Below are positions 25,765 to 32,366 of a DNA stretch of 32,366 nt, piece by piece; the first letter of the stretch is position 1; each line of letters starts with the position of its first letter. The DNA lies in the NCBI GenBank assembly GCA_018969015.1, contig JAGWZE010000036.1:1-32366 (forward strand), in the 5' to 3' direction. Made by a program: the position numbers and the translations under genes. Source of the stretch: Alphaproteobacteria bacterium (GTDB lineage Bacteria > Pseudomonadota > Alphaproteobacteria > Caulobacterales > Aquidulcibacteraceae). The notes under the pieces are model-generated. The model was not told where the DNA came from. It saw nothing but the letters and a program-made list of their open reading frames with translations, and searched no databases.

Positions 25765-27311
25765 GGCGACGCTCCGATCGAAACGCCGCTGTCCTCCTCG
25801 ATGGCGGCGCTCGCCAGCGCAAACTCCGATGGGTCCTCCGCGTGCAGCCGATAGAGGGGCTCGCCCGCGCGCACGGTGTCGCCGATGCGCTTCAGAAGAT
25901 CGAGTCCCGCACCGGGATCCGTCGGCGCCCCGGCGAGGCGCGCGATGCGCGCAATGCGAAAGCAGTCCATCGCGGTGATGATCCCATCGCGCGGCGCGGC
26001 GACGTCCTTCGCCAGCTCCCCCACGCGGACGAGGCGGGGCGGCGGACCCTGCGCTTCGAGCATACGCTCGAACGTCGTGCGTGCAGCGCCGCTGGAAAGA
26101 AGCGCCTCGGCCCGGGCGCGGCCGGCGCCGCCGGGAAGCTCGGGATCGAACTCCAACACTTCGGCGGCGAGAGTGAGCGCCTTCTCGCGCAGGTCGCGCG
26201 GCGCGTCTGGCGCCTGGTTCAGGACGGACAAGACGTCGCGCGCTTCGAGTGCGGGGCCGATGCCGCGGCCGATCGGCTGAACGGCGTCGGTGATCATCAC
26301 GCGCACGTCGAGGTTCATGTGACGGGCGACGTGCTCGAACAACTTGCGCACGTGTTGTGCATGGGCGCCGGAGCGAATTTTGGCCGTGGGTCCGATCGGC
26401 AGATCGAGGACGAGGTGCGTGACGCCGGCTGCGACCTTCTTCGAGACGATGCTGGCGACCATCTGTTCCGGCGCATCGATCTGCAGCGGTCGTTCGACGC
26501 CGATGATGACGTCGTCAGCGGGCGACAGGTTCACGTGGCCGCCCCAGGCGATGCACGCCCCGCACGCGTCGACGACCCGGTGCATGTCGGCTTCCTTGAG
26601 GTCAACTTTGGCGAGGACTTCCATCGTGTCCGCCGTTCCCGCCGGCGACGTGATGGCGCGCGACGATGTCTTCGGCATCAGCAGGCCGTGCGCAGCAACG
26701 ATCGGCGCCACGATCATCGACGTGCGATTGCCTGGGATACCGCCAATCGAATGTTTGTCGACGACGAGCGGCCGATCCCAGCGCAGCCGCGATCCCGCGT
26801 TGACCATCGCACGCGTCAGATCGATCACCTCTTCAGCGGTCATGAAGCTCGCGCAGGCGACGACGAACGCGGAGACCTCCAGATCGCTGAGGCGGTGGCT
26901 GGCGATATCGCTCACCACGCGCGTGAGGTCAGCGAATGACAGCGTCTCGCCGCGGACTTTCGCCCGGACGGCGTCGAGGCTAAGGGCCGGCGGCGCCGGC
27001 GCGATCGTCGCCTCATCGCCGCCACGGGCGCCGAGACGACGAAAAGCGGGGTCGGAGAGGCCGATCTCGGCGCAGTCGAGCAGGCTGCGATCGTCCGTGA
27101 TCAGGATGCTCGCGATGATCGTGCAGTCGCCGCTCTTGACCATCACTTTGCGGCTGCCGCGCAAGCGCTCCGGACGCAAGGCCGGGCAATCGCGAGCCAA
27201 GAGAACGACGTTCTCCAGATGCGTGTCGATCGGGAGGCGCTTGATGCGGAGGCGTGGCGGTGCGTGATCGGTGCGGGTGGGGCTTGCCGTCGAGCCGTGG
27301 GCGTCATCCAT
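25761..27311 (-). CDS. AMP phosphorylase-type thymidine phosphorylase family protein
   Basis: A 516-residue nucleoside-phosphorylase-family protein. It has the long N-terminal domain of the archaeal AMP phosphorylases and the sequence VDKHSIGGIPGNRTSM followed by PKTSSRAITSPAGTADT. Those residues match the archaeal AMP phosphorylase (deoA-like) pattern rather than the GRGLGHTGGTLDK of thymidine phosphorylase. The reaction would be NMP + Pi to base + ribose-1,5-bisphosphate. The start at 27311 has GGAGAA upstream and overlaps the adaptor stop by eight bases; the 27329 start is less likely. It is followed by the PRPP-synthetase paralogue at ATGA spacing. No ribose-1,5-bisphosphate isomerase or RuBisCO gene lies in the window, so the further fate of the product is unclear. 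Confidence 0.9.
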   Translation of the reverse strand: MDDAHGSTASPTRTDHAPPRLRIKRLPIDTHLENVVLLARDCPALRPERLRGSRKVMVKSGDCTIIASILITDDRSLLDCAEIGLSDPAFRRLGARGGDEATIAPAPPALSLDAVRAKVRGETLSFADLTRVVSDIASHRLSDLEVSAFVVACASFMTAEEVIDLTRAMVNAGSRLRWDRPLVVDKHSIGGIPGNRTSMIVAPIVAAHGLLMPKTSSRAITSPAGTADTMEVLAKVDLKEADMHRVVDACGACIAWGGHVNLSPADDVIIGVERPLQIDAPEQMVASIVSKKVAAGVTHLVLDLPIGPTAKIRSGAHAQHVRKLFEHVARHMNLDVRVMITDAVQPIGRGIGPALEARDVLSVLNQAPDAPRDLREKALTLAAEVLEFDPELPGGAGRARAEALLSSGAARTTFERMLEAQGPPPRLVRVGELAKDVAAPRDGIITAMDCFRIARIARLAGAPTDPGAGLDLLKRIGDTVRAGEPLYRLHAEDPSEFALASAAIEEDSGVSIGASP

Positions 27312-28515
27312 TCGTGTTTCTCCGCGCACGCACGAGGGCGCCGTCTCGAACCTTGTCCGAGGGAAAGACGATGACGTCCGTTCCCGCGGCCACGCCGTCG
27401 AGGATCTCGACGGCGGTGTCGTTCATGGCGCCCACATGCACGGGTGTGAGGCGCGCGCGACCGCGGTCGAGCACGAACACCGCCCAATCGGGACCGCTGC
27501 GCACGAGCGCGCCGAACGGGGCGAGCGTTGCGGCCTGGGTCTGGCGCAACGTCACGCGGCCCCAAACGCGATAGCCGGCGCCAAGACCAGACCAGCGTTC
27601 CGGAGGCTCGCTGATCTGCAAGAGCACGAGGACGCGCTGCTCTTCGACGCCCAGCGCCGAGACCTTCGTGAAGGCCTGCGGCTCGACGCGTCGCACCTGC
27701 GCGCGCAGCGGCGGGCCGCCCCAATCATAGATGATTGCGGGGAGGCCCTCGCGAATGCGCACGGCGTCCTCGCTCAGAAACTCGATCGCCGCTTCGAGGC
27801 CGCCGCGATCGCCGATCTCGAGGATCGGCGCGCCGGCGGACAAGGGACGCTCGCTCTCTTGGAACACGCGCGTGACGAGGCCACGGGCCGGCGATGTCAA
27901 ATCGAGCGTGGCGCCAGAGCCGGAGGCTGATGGACCGAGCAGAGTGGCCCGCGCGACCTGAAGATCGGCTTCGCGCGCGCGCGCCTGGGCCCGCGCCGCC
28001 TGCTCGGCGCTGCGCGCGGTGCGCGCCTCGATCTGCGCGGTCTCGAGCGCTTGGCGCGAGGCGATGCCGCTCGCGGCCAATTGGGTCGTGCGCGTCAGTT
28101 GGCGTTCGGCGAGTTCGCGCGCGGCGGCGGCGCTGCGCGTCTGCGCGAGCGATGCGGCGTAGGCGGCTTCGGCCGAGGCGACCGCAGCGCGCGCCTGCGC
28201 CTGGCTGCGCGGATCGAGGAAATCGGAAGACATCGGGCGGATGCGGGCCAGCACCTGTTCGGGCTCGACCCGATCGCCGACTTTCAACCGCAGACGCTCC
28301 AGCCGGCCGGCGACGGGCGCGGAAACGATATAGGCCTCGCGGATCCGCATGACGCCCTGATCGGCGACCGTGTCCGCGATCGCGCCGCGGACCACCGGCG
28401 CGACGTCGACCGGCAGGGCCTTGGGCGCGAACAGGAAGCTTGCCACCGCGATGAGGGCGATCGCCGCGGCGACGGCGCGCCAATGCGAGCGGAGGGGGGC
28501 GAACAGCGGCTTCAT
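27304..28515 (-). CDS. HlyD/RND-type periplasmic adaptor protein (membrane fusion protein)
   Basis: A 403-residue membrane-fusion protein of a tripartite exporter. An N-terminal membrane anchor (about 12-30, WRAVAAAIALIAVASFLF) is followed by a beta-barrel/lipoyl half motif (VSAPVAGRLERLRLKVGDRV, 64-83). A long alanine/arginine-rich coiled-coil hairpin (about 103-198) follows, then the second lipoyl half (LTSPARGLVTRVF) and the barrel. The C-terminal membrane-proximal part contains PFGALVRSGPDWAVFVLDRGRARLTPVHVG. It should bridge the ABC permease upstream with an outer-membrane channel; no TolC-like gene is in the operon. Start and stop both overlap neighbours (four and eight bases). Confidence 0.92.
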   Translation of the reverse strand: MKPLFAPLRSHWRAVAAAIALIAVASFLFAPKALPVDVAPVVRGAIADTVADQGVMRIREAYIVSAPVAGRLERLRLKVGDRVEPEQVLARIRPMSSDFLDPRSQAQARAAVASAEAAYAASLAQTRSAAAARELAERQLTRTTQLAASGIASRQALETAQIEARTARSAEQAARAQARAREADLQVARATLLGPSASGSGATLDLTSPARGLVTRVFQESERPLSAGAPILEIGDRGGLEAAIEFLSEDAVRIREGLPAIIYDWGGPPLRAQVRRVEPQAFTKVSALGVEEQRVLVLLQISEPPERWSGLGAGYRVWGRVTLRQTQAATLAPFGALVRSGPDWAVFVLDRGRARLTPVHVGAMNDTAVEILDGVAAGTDVIVFPSDKVRDGALVRARRNTNG

Positions 28516-30887
28516 TCGCGGGTCTTGAGCACCGCGACGAGGTCGAGGCGCCACAGTCGATAGGCGATCAGACATCCCACCGCGGCGACGGTCAGGCCGT
28601 AGACGCTCAATGTCATTCGGAGGGTGTCGAGGTCGATGATCGCAGGAATCTGCATCTCGTCGCGTTGGTAGCCGAGTGAAATGCCGTGCGCCAAAAGCCA
28701 GCCGAGTGCGAGCCCGATCGGCACGGCGACGACGGCCAGGATGGCCTGCTCTCCGAGCTGGATGACCGCGATCTCGGAATGCGTGAACCCGAGCACTTCC
28801 AGCGTCGCGAGATCGCGCGAACGTTCCGAAAGTGCGATGCGTCCGGCATTGTAGGCGACGCCGAACGCGATGATCCCTGCGAAGACGGCGTAATAGGTTC
28901 TCGACGTTCGGAATGCTTCCGCGATCACGCGACGATAGGTGGCCATGACGTCATCGCGCGATTGCGCACCGACGACGCCCGGCGTCTCGGCAAGAGATCG
29001 ATAGAAGGCGCCGCGGGCGAGCGGGTCCAGGACGATCTGGGCCGCGTTGCTCAGATCGCCTTCGCCGATCATGGTGTTGAGCACTCGACGATCCATGTAG
29101 GCGCCAAGCCCGGAATACTCGGTGACGATCCCCGCCACGACGACCGCCGCGACGCGCCGATCACGCTCGTGCAGCCGCACGGTGACGAAGTCACCCGGCC
29201 GCGCGCCGAGTTTGCCCGCGAGCGCCTTGGAGAGGAGCACGCCCTGCGGCTTGATCGGCGCCAATTCGCCGGTCGCATCGAGAGGACGCTGCAACGGGTC
29301 GCCCGGGTCGAGGCCGGTGATCGCCGTACGCACGGAACGCGCGCCGTTGGACAGCGTGGCGCTCGTGATGCGCACGAGGCGGAACGACATCACGCCCGGC
29401 AACGTGCGCACGTCGTCGGCGGCCTCGGGGCCGCGAGGCAAGGAGAAGGTGATCTGGTGGCTGAACCTTTGCCGCTGGTAGAAGGTGTGGTCGAGGACGA
29501 CGTCGAGTGCGCCGAACAGGAACTGGGTGCCCATCAGCAGCGCCACCGATGCGGCGAGGCCGAACACCGTCAACGCCGCGCGGGCCGGTCGCCGCTCGAC
29601 GTTGCGCGCGATCAAGCGCGCCAGAAGACCTCGAGACCGACCAAGAACGATCCGTTCGAACCATGACACGCGGTAGCTGTCGGGGCGCGGCGGCGCCATC
29701 GCGGTGGCCGGCGAAAGTCGGGTGACCTTTCCGAGCGCCGCGGTCGCGCCCGTGACGGCGGCGATCAAGCTCGCGCCGGCAGCCACGGCGAAGGCGGCGA
29801 CGTGAAAGCGTGGTTCGAGCGCGGGGAAGCGCATGTACCGCGCATAGATGTCCACGATCGATCCGGCGAAGACCGCGCCGATCAGCGCACCCAACGCCGC
29901 GCCGAGACCTGCGATCAGGATCGCCGTCATGGCGAAGGGGCGCGCAGCCTCGAGGTCGGTGTATCCGAACGCCTTGAGAAGGCCGATCTCCTCGCGTTGG
30001 ACTTCGGTTTGCCGGAGCAGCGTCATGTGCACGAGCGCCGCCGCGACGATCAGGAACACGGGCGGAAAAATCGTTCCGGACGTCTGCAGTTCTTTCAGTT
30101 CGCCCTCGAGAAAGGCGTGGGAAGGCTGATCGGCCCGCATGACGACGGGTTGGACGCCATAGGGCGCGAACATGCGTTCGACGCGCGTCTCGATCGATCT
30201 CGGTTGGACGCCGGGCGCGATGGAGAACGCCAGTGCATTGAACGCCCCGTGCATGTCGGCGGCGCCCTCCAGGGCCTTGCGTGTTACCCACAAGACGCCG
30301 TTGTGCGCATCGTCCGGCATGACGGAGGCCGCATCCGGAAGATAGACGTACTCGGCCGAAAGCGCTGCGCCGACGATCCGGAACCAGACGAAGCGGCCGT
30401 TGACGGTGACCTGGATGTCATCGCCGATCCGCAGCTTCGTCGCGTCGAGGAAGCTTTGCAGCGCGACCGCTTCGTTCAGAGCCTCAGGAGCAGGCGCGCG
30501 TCCGCGGGTGATCGCGATGCGATTGAGGGCGGCGTCGTCGCGATCGGGAAGAGAAATCAGGCGCACTTGAGCCGGTCTTTCGAAACCGGGCAGAAGGCTC
30601 AGTCCATTCGCAACGATGCGCGGGTCTGCTGCGGTCACGCCGGGGATCATCCCTGCACGTCGCGCCAATGTGAGCGGCGCACGCTCCATCGTTACGAAGA
30701 TGTCGGCGAAGCTCGACTGTGCGTAGTACGTTGCGCGGGCGCTGCGCAGCGCCTCCTCCGCGCTGAACGTCATGACGGTGACTGCCACGCCGGCCGCCAC
30801 GAGAAGAACGATCGCCAACGCCTGCCACTTCATGCGCCAGAGATGGCGCAGGAATTTCTTGTGCAGGGGGGGCAGGCGCCACCTCAC
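28512..30887 (-). CDS. ABC transporter permease (FtsX/MacB-type)
   Basis: A 791-residue permease of the FtsX/LolC/MacB superfamily. The GTG start at 30887 overlaps the ATPase stop as GTGA; the frame is open further, but that part lies opposite the ATPase gene. Helix 1 (about 22-42, WQALAIVLLVAAGVAVTVMTF) anchors a large periplasmic domain (about 43-265), followed by an FtsX domain around 270-400 with three helices (FPPVFLIVAAALVHMTLL, LIAGLGAALGALIGAVFAG). A second half begins with another helix (ARAALTVFGLAASVALLMGT), a periplasmic segment and a second FtsX domain (about 665-790; YAVFAGIIAFGVAYNAGRIALSERSRDLATLEVLG). Both halves fused in one chain give a MacB-unlike but DevC/YbbP-like architecture. 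Confidence 0.92.
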   Translation of the reverse strand: MRWRLPPLHKKFLRHLWRMKWQALAIVLLVAAGVAVTVMTFSAEEALRSARATYYAQSSFADIFVTMERAPLTLARRAGMIPGVTAADPRIVANGLSLLPGFERPAQVRLISLPDRDDAALNRIAITRGRAPAPEALNEAVALQSFLDATKLRIGDDIQVTVNGRFVWFRIVGAALSAEYVYLPDAASVMPDDAHNGVLWVTRKALEGAADMHGAFNALAFSIAPGVQPRSIETRVERMFAPYGVQPVVMRADQPSHAFLEGELKELQTSGTIFPPVFLIVAAALVHMTLLRQTEVQREEIGLLKAFGYTDLEAARPFAMTAILIAGLGAALGALIGAVFAGSIVDIYARYMRFPALEPRFHVAAFAVAAGASLIAAVTGATAALGKVTRLSPATAMAPPRPDSYRVSWFERIVLGRSRGLLARLIARNVERRPARAALTVFGLAASVALLMGTQFLFGALDVVLDHTFYQRQRFSHQITFSLPRGPEAADDVRTLPGVMSFRLVRITSATLSNGARSVRTAITGLDPGDPLQRPLDATGELAPIKPQGVLLSKALAGKLGARPGDFVTVRLHERDRRVAAVVVAGIVTEYSGLGAYMDRRVLNTMIGEGDLSNAAQIVLDPLARGAFYRSLAETPGVVGAQSRDDVMATYRRVIAEAFRTSRTYYAVFAGIIAFGVAYNAGRIALSERSRDLATLEVLGFTHSEIAVIQLGEQAILAVVAVPIGLALGWLLAHGISLGYQRDEMQIPAIIDLDTLRMTLSVYGLTVAAVGCLIAYRLWRLDLVAVLKTRE

Positions 30888-31603
30888 CAGGTCAGCTCCT
30901 TCGGCGCCTTCTTGGTCGTGTTCTCGATCAGGGTATGGACGCGGCCGTCGGAAAACCGGATCACGCGATCGGCGATGTCGGCGATGCCGACATTGTGGGT
31001 GACGATCATGGTCGTCGCCTTCACCTCGCTGGCGACGTGGATGATCGCGTCGAGCACTTGCGTACCGGTTTCGGAATCCAGCGAGCCTGTCGGCTCGTCG
31101 CAGAACAGGATGGCCGGGCGTTTGGCGAGGGCGCGCGCGACAGCCACGCGCTGTTGTTCGCCGCCGGATAGCTGCGAGGGGAAATGGTCCATGCGCGCGC
31201 CGAGCCCCACCAGAGCGAGCGCCTCGTCGGCGGGCATCGGATCCAGCGCGATGTGGGTGACGAGCTCGACGTTCTCGCGCGCCGTCAGGCTCGGCGTCAG
31301 ATTGAAGAACTGAAAGATGAAGCCGACGAAGCGGCGTCGATACGCGGTGAGAGCCTTCTCGTTGGCCTTGGCGAGGTCCTGCCCCTCGAACACAACCTGA
31401 CCTGCCGTGGCGCGATCGAGGCCGCCCAGAATGTTGAGCAGGCTCGACTTGCCGGAACCGGACGGTCCGAGAAGGACGATCACTTCGCCGCGACGGACCT
31501 GAAGGTCGACGCCGCGCAGCGCGTGCACGTCGCCCCCGGCGCCGCGATACACCTTGGTCAGGCCACGGACGTCGAACAGCGTGTCGGCGGCCGCACCGTT
31601 CAT
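30884..31603 (-). CDS. ABC transporter ATP-binding protein (LolD/MacB-like)
   Basis: A 239-residue ATPase that drives the FtsX-type permease downstream. Walker A GPSGSGKS is at 46-53, the Q-loop Q98 in FIFQFFNL, signature LSGGEQQ at 145-151, Walker B AILFCDEP at 164-171 with the D-loop GSLD, and switch H203 (VTHN). The 98-110 region (QFFNLTPSLTAREN) is the LolD/MacB hallmark that couples to FtsX domains. The start at 31603 overlaps the upstream host-attachment stop as ATGA, and its own stop overlaps the permease start as GTGA. Confidence 0.94.
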   Translation of the reverse strand: MNGAAADTLFDVRGLTKVYRGAGGDVHALRGVDLQVRRGEVIVLLGPSGSGKSSLLNILGGLDRATAGQVVFEGQDLAKANEKALTAYRRRFVGFIFQFFNLTPSLTARENVELVTHIALDPMPADEALALVGLGARMDHFPSQLSGGEQQRVAVARALAKRPAILFCDEPTGSLDSETGTQVLDAIIHVASEVKATTMIVTHNVGIADIADRVIRFSDGRVHTLIENTTKKAPKELTW

Positions 31604-32040
31604 GGCGCCACATGGCCCTCGATCGCGGTCAGCAAAGCGTCGTCCGGCGTGTTGACGTAGTCATGTCCGATCTCGGCCTGCAGCTTTGCGATGAGCGCAG
31701 GCGGCGCCTGCGCCCGGAAAGATCCGAGCACCCTCGGCGGCGCGGCGACGACGAGCCGGTCGAACGCGTGCGCCGCCGCGTGCTGCGTCAACGCCGCCAC
31801 GATAGCGGCGACGAAGCGCGCTTCGAGTTCGCGTTCGGAGTCCGTCTTCGGATCGCCCGCGCCGCGCGCCGGGCCGACGCTCGCGTGGGTGCGAACCGGC
31901 CGATCGCGGAACGCCGGATGATGGCCGCCGGGGTCGACGCCGAGCGCGATCGGATTCAATGTTCGATCGGCTCTGCGCCAGTCGAAGGCGCGCACGCGGG
32001 CCCCATCGAACGTGACCACCCAGGTGACGGTGGGTTTCAT
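31600..32040 (-). CDS. Host attachment family protein
   Basis: A 146-residue protein resembling the protein-required-for-attachment-to-host-cells family (PF10116-type). Key pieces are TWVVTFDGARVRAFDW at the start and a central GDPKTDSERELEARFVAAIVAALTQHA, then FDRLVVAAPPRVLGSFRAQ, the family's most conserved stretch. The role in this family is poorly defined; it has been linked to attachment, and the members are cytosolic-looking. The ATG at 32040 has GAGGAGA upstream. It is the first gene of the operon and overlaps the ATPase gene at its stop, so it is likely translated together with the exporter. Confidence 0.8.
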   Translation of the reverse strand: MKPTVTWVVTFDGARVRAFDWRRADRTLNPIALGVDPGGHHPAFRDRPVRTHASVGPARGAGDPKTDSERELEARFVAAIVAALTQHAAAHAFDRLVVAAPPRVLGSFRAQAPPALIAKLQAEIGHDYVNTPDDALLTAIEGHVAP

Positions 32041-32062
32041 GGGAAGTCTCCTCGATACGCTG

Positions 32063-32081
32063 CGCAGCTCGACGAGCTGCG
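32063..32081. promoter_or_regulatory. Inverted repeat in the 5' leader of the seven-gene operon
   Basis: CGCAGCTCG and CGAGCTGCG (9-bp perfect arms, centre A at 32072) lie 23-41 bases upstream of the host-attachment start codon and just outside its ribosome-binding site (GAGGAGA at 32047-32053). It could form a leader hairpin or bind a dimeric regulator. Confidence 0.4.
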
Positions 32082-32137
32082 TCGCACGTCGGCGGCGCCC
32101 CCAGGACGCCTATCGAAGGGAAGAACGGCCAAAGGCG

Positions 32138-32283
32138 CTACAGCGACCTAAGGCGAATTGACGCTGCACGCAGGTGTGTGAGGTCGCGCCTTCGGCGCCG
32201 CGACGAGGGCGCGAGAACGATCTGCAGCGCGAGCGCGCCGTTGATCATCCCTGCATGGCGCGCGAATGGGAGCGGCGGATGCT
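32138..32283 (-). pseudogene. Possible gene remnant cut by the right-hand IS3 element
   Basis: A minus-strand open stretch of 48 codons ends in TAG at 32138-32140 and runs into the IS end at 32284. Its first 41 bases (32243-32283) are 85% identical to 30645-30685, inside the permease gene, on the same strand and in the same frame (PLPFARHAGMING against PLTLARRAGMIPG). The rest (ALALQIVLAPSSRRRRRDL) does not resemble the permease. It is probably a small relic; the reading frame alone is not significant at this G+C content. Confidence 0.35.
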
Positions 32284-32366
32284 TGACCCGACCCCCTGAA
32301 ACTCCGCCAGTTTGAGCTTAGGATCCGGCCCAGGTGGAGGGACGGACGTGAAGCGGAAACGGTTTT
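32284..32366 (+). mobile_element. Left end of a second IS3-family element (partial)
   Basis: The element begins TGACCCGACCCCCTGAAAC at 32284 and leads within 64 bases to a GTG-started frame reading VKRKRF, the usual opening of IS3 OrfA. The end sequence differs from the element at 3-1254, so these are two different insertion sequences. The window stops before its body. Confidence 0.6.
32348..32366 (+). CDS. Partial IS3-family transposase OrfA (first six codons)
   Basis: GTG at 32348 preceded by a GTGGAGGGACGG stretch starts V-K-R-K-R-F, which matches the common start of IS3 OrfA proteins (KRKRFTEEQI). Only six codons lie within the window, so the call rests on this motif and on the IS-like end just upstream. 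Confidence 0.55.

Noticed and set aside
30888-31613. N-terminal extension of the permease frame to give a 1033-residue protein
   Set aside because: The extra 240 residues are arginine-rich antisense-like sequence overlapping the ATPase gene in the same direction in another frame; the GTG at 30887 with a GTGA overlap is the sensible start.
32251-32256. TTGATC near the right end as an FNR/FixK half-site for the operon
   Set aside because: The second half (ATCAA at the right spacing) is missing and the position is far upstream, so no site is claimed.

Overview
The window is GC-rich DNA (roughly two thirds G+C by eye) with alphaproteobacterial character. It has a TonB-dependent receptor of the type with an EIVVTTQKR TonB box, a YcbB-type L,D-transpeptidase, a Trb-type conjugation remnant, dense acyl-CoA/SDR/GST catabolic genes, and ATGA-coupled operons. 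I cannot name the genus. No rRNA, tRNA or CRISPR array was seen.

Region 1 (1-9718) is accessory. A complete IS3-family element (3-1254), with two frames joined by an A6C slippery site, opens the window. It is followed by a secreted metallophosphoesterase with a CBM9-like C-terminus and a TonB-dependent receptor, a possible nutrient-scavenging pair closed by a strong hairpin. Next come the 3' two thirds of a trbI/virB10-like conjugation gene, cut at the left end of an IS21-family element (7156-9718, istA and istB). This element carries three 21-bp repeats and a 20-bp-arm hairpin at its right end.

Region 2 (9853-23187) is chromosomal-looking metabolism. It holds a zinc alcohol dehydrogenase, a nitrilase, an acyl-CoA dehydrogenase, an enoyl-CoA hydratase, a GST-like protein and an SDR, which together look like a catabolic neighbourhood. 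A membrane histidine kinase follows. Then comes a flavin/iron-sulfur amine dehydrogenase of the trimethylamine/histamine dehydrogenase family whose substrate bowl is acidic. A two-helix membrane protein of unknown function, a second SDR and an L,D-transpeptidase lipoprotein complete the region.

Region 3 (32040 down to 23291, minus strand) is the most striking part. It is one tightly coupled seven-gene operon in which every junction overlaps by 4 or 8 bases: host-attachment-family protein, ABC ATPase, FtsX-type permease, HlyD-type adaptor, AMP-phosphorylase-type nucleoside phosphorylase, PRPP-synthetase paralogue, and MBL/beta-CASP RNase-like protein. It ties a tripartite-like exporter to a potential RNA to NMP to ribose-1,5-bisphosphate/PRPP recycling route. 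The window ends in a short remnant that resembles part of the operon's permease gene, cut by the left end of a second, different IS3-family element (32284 onward).
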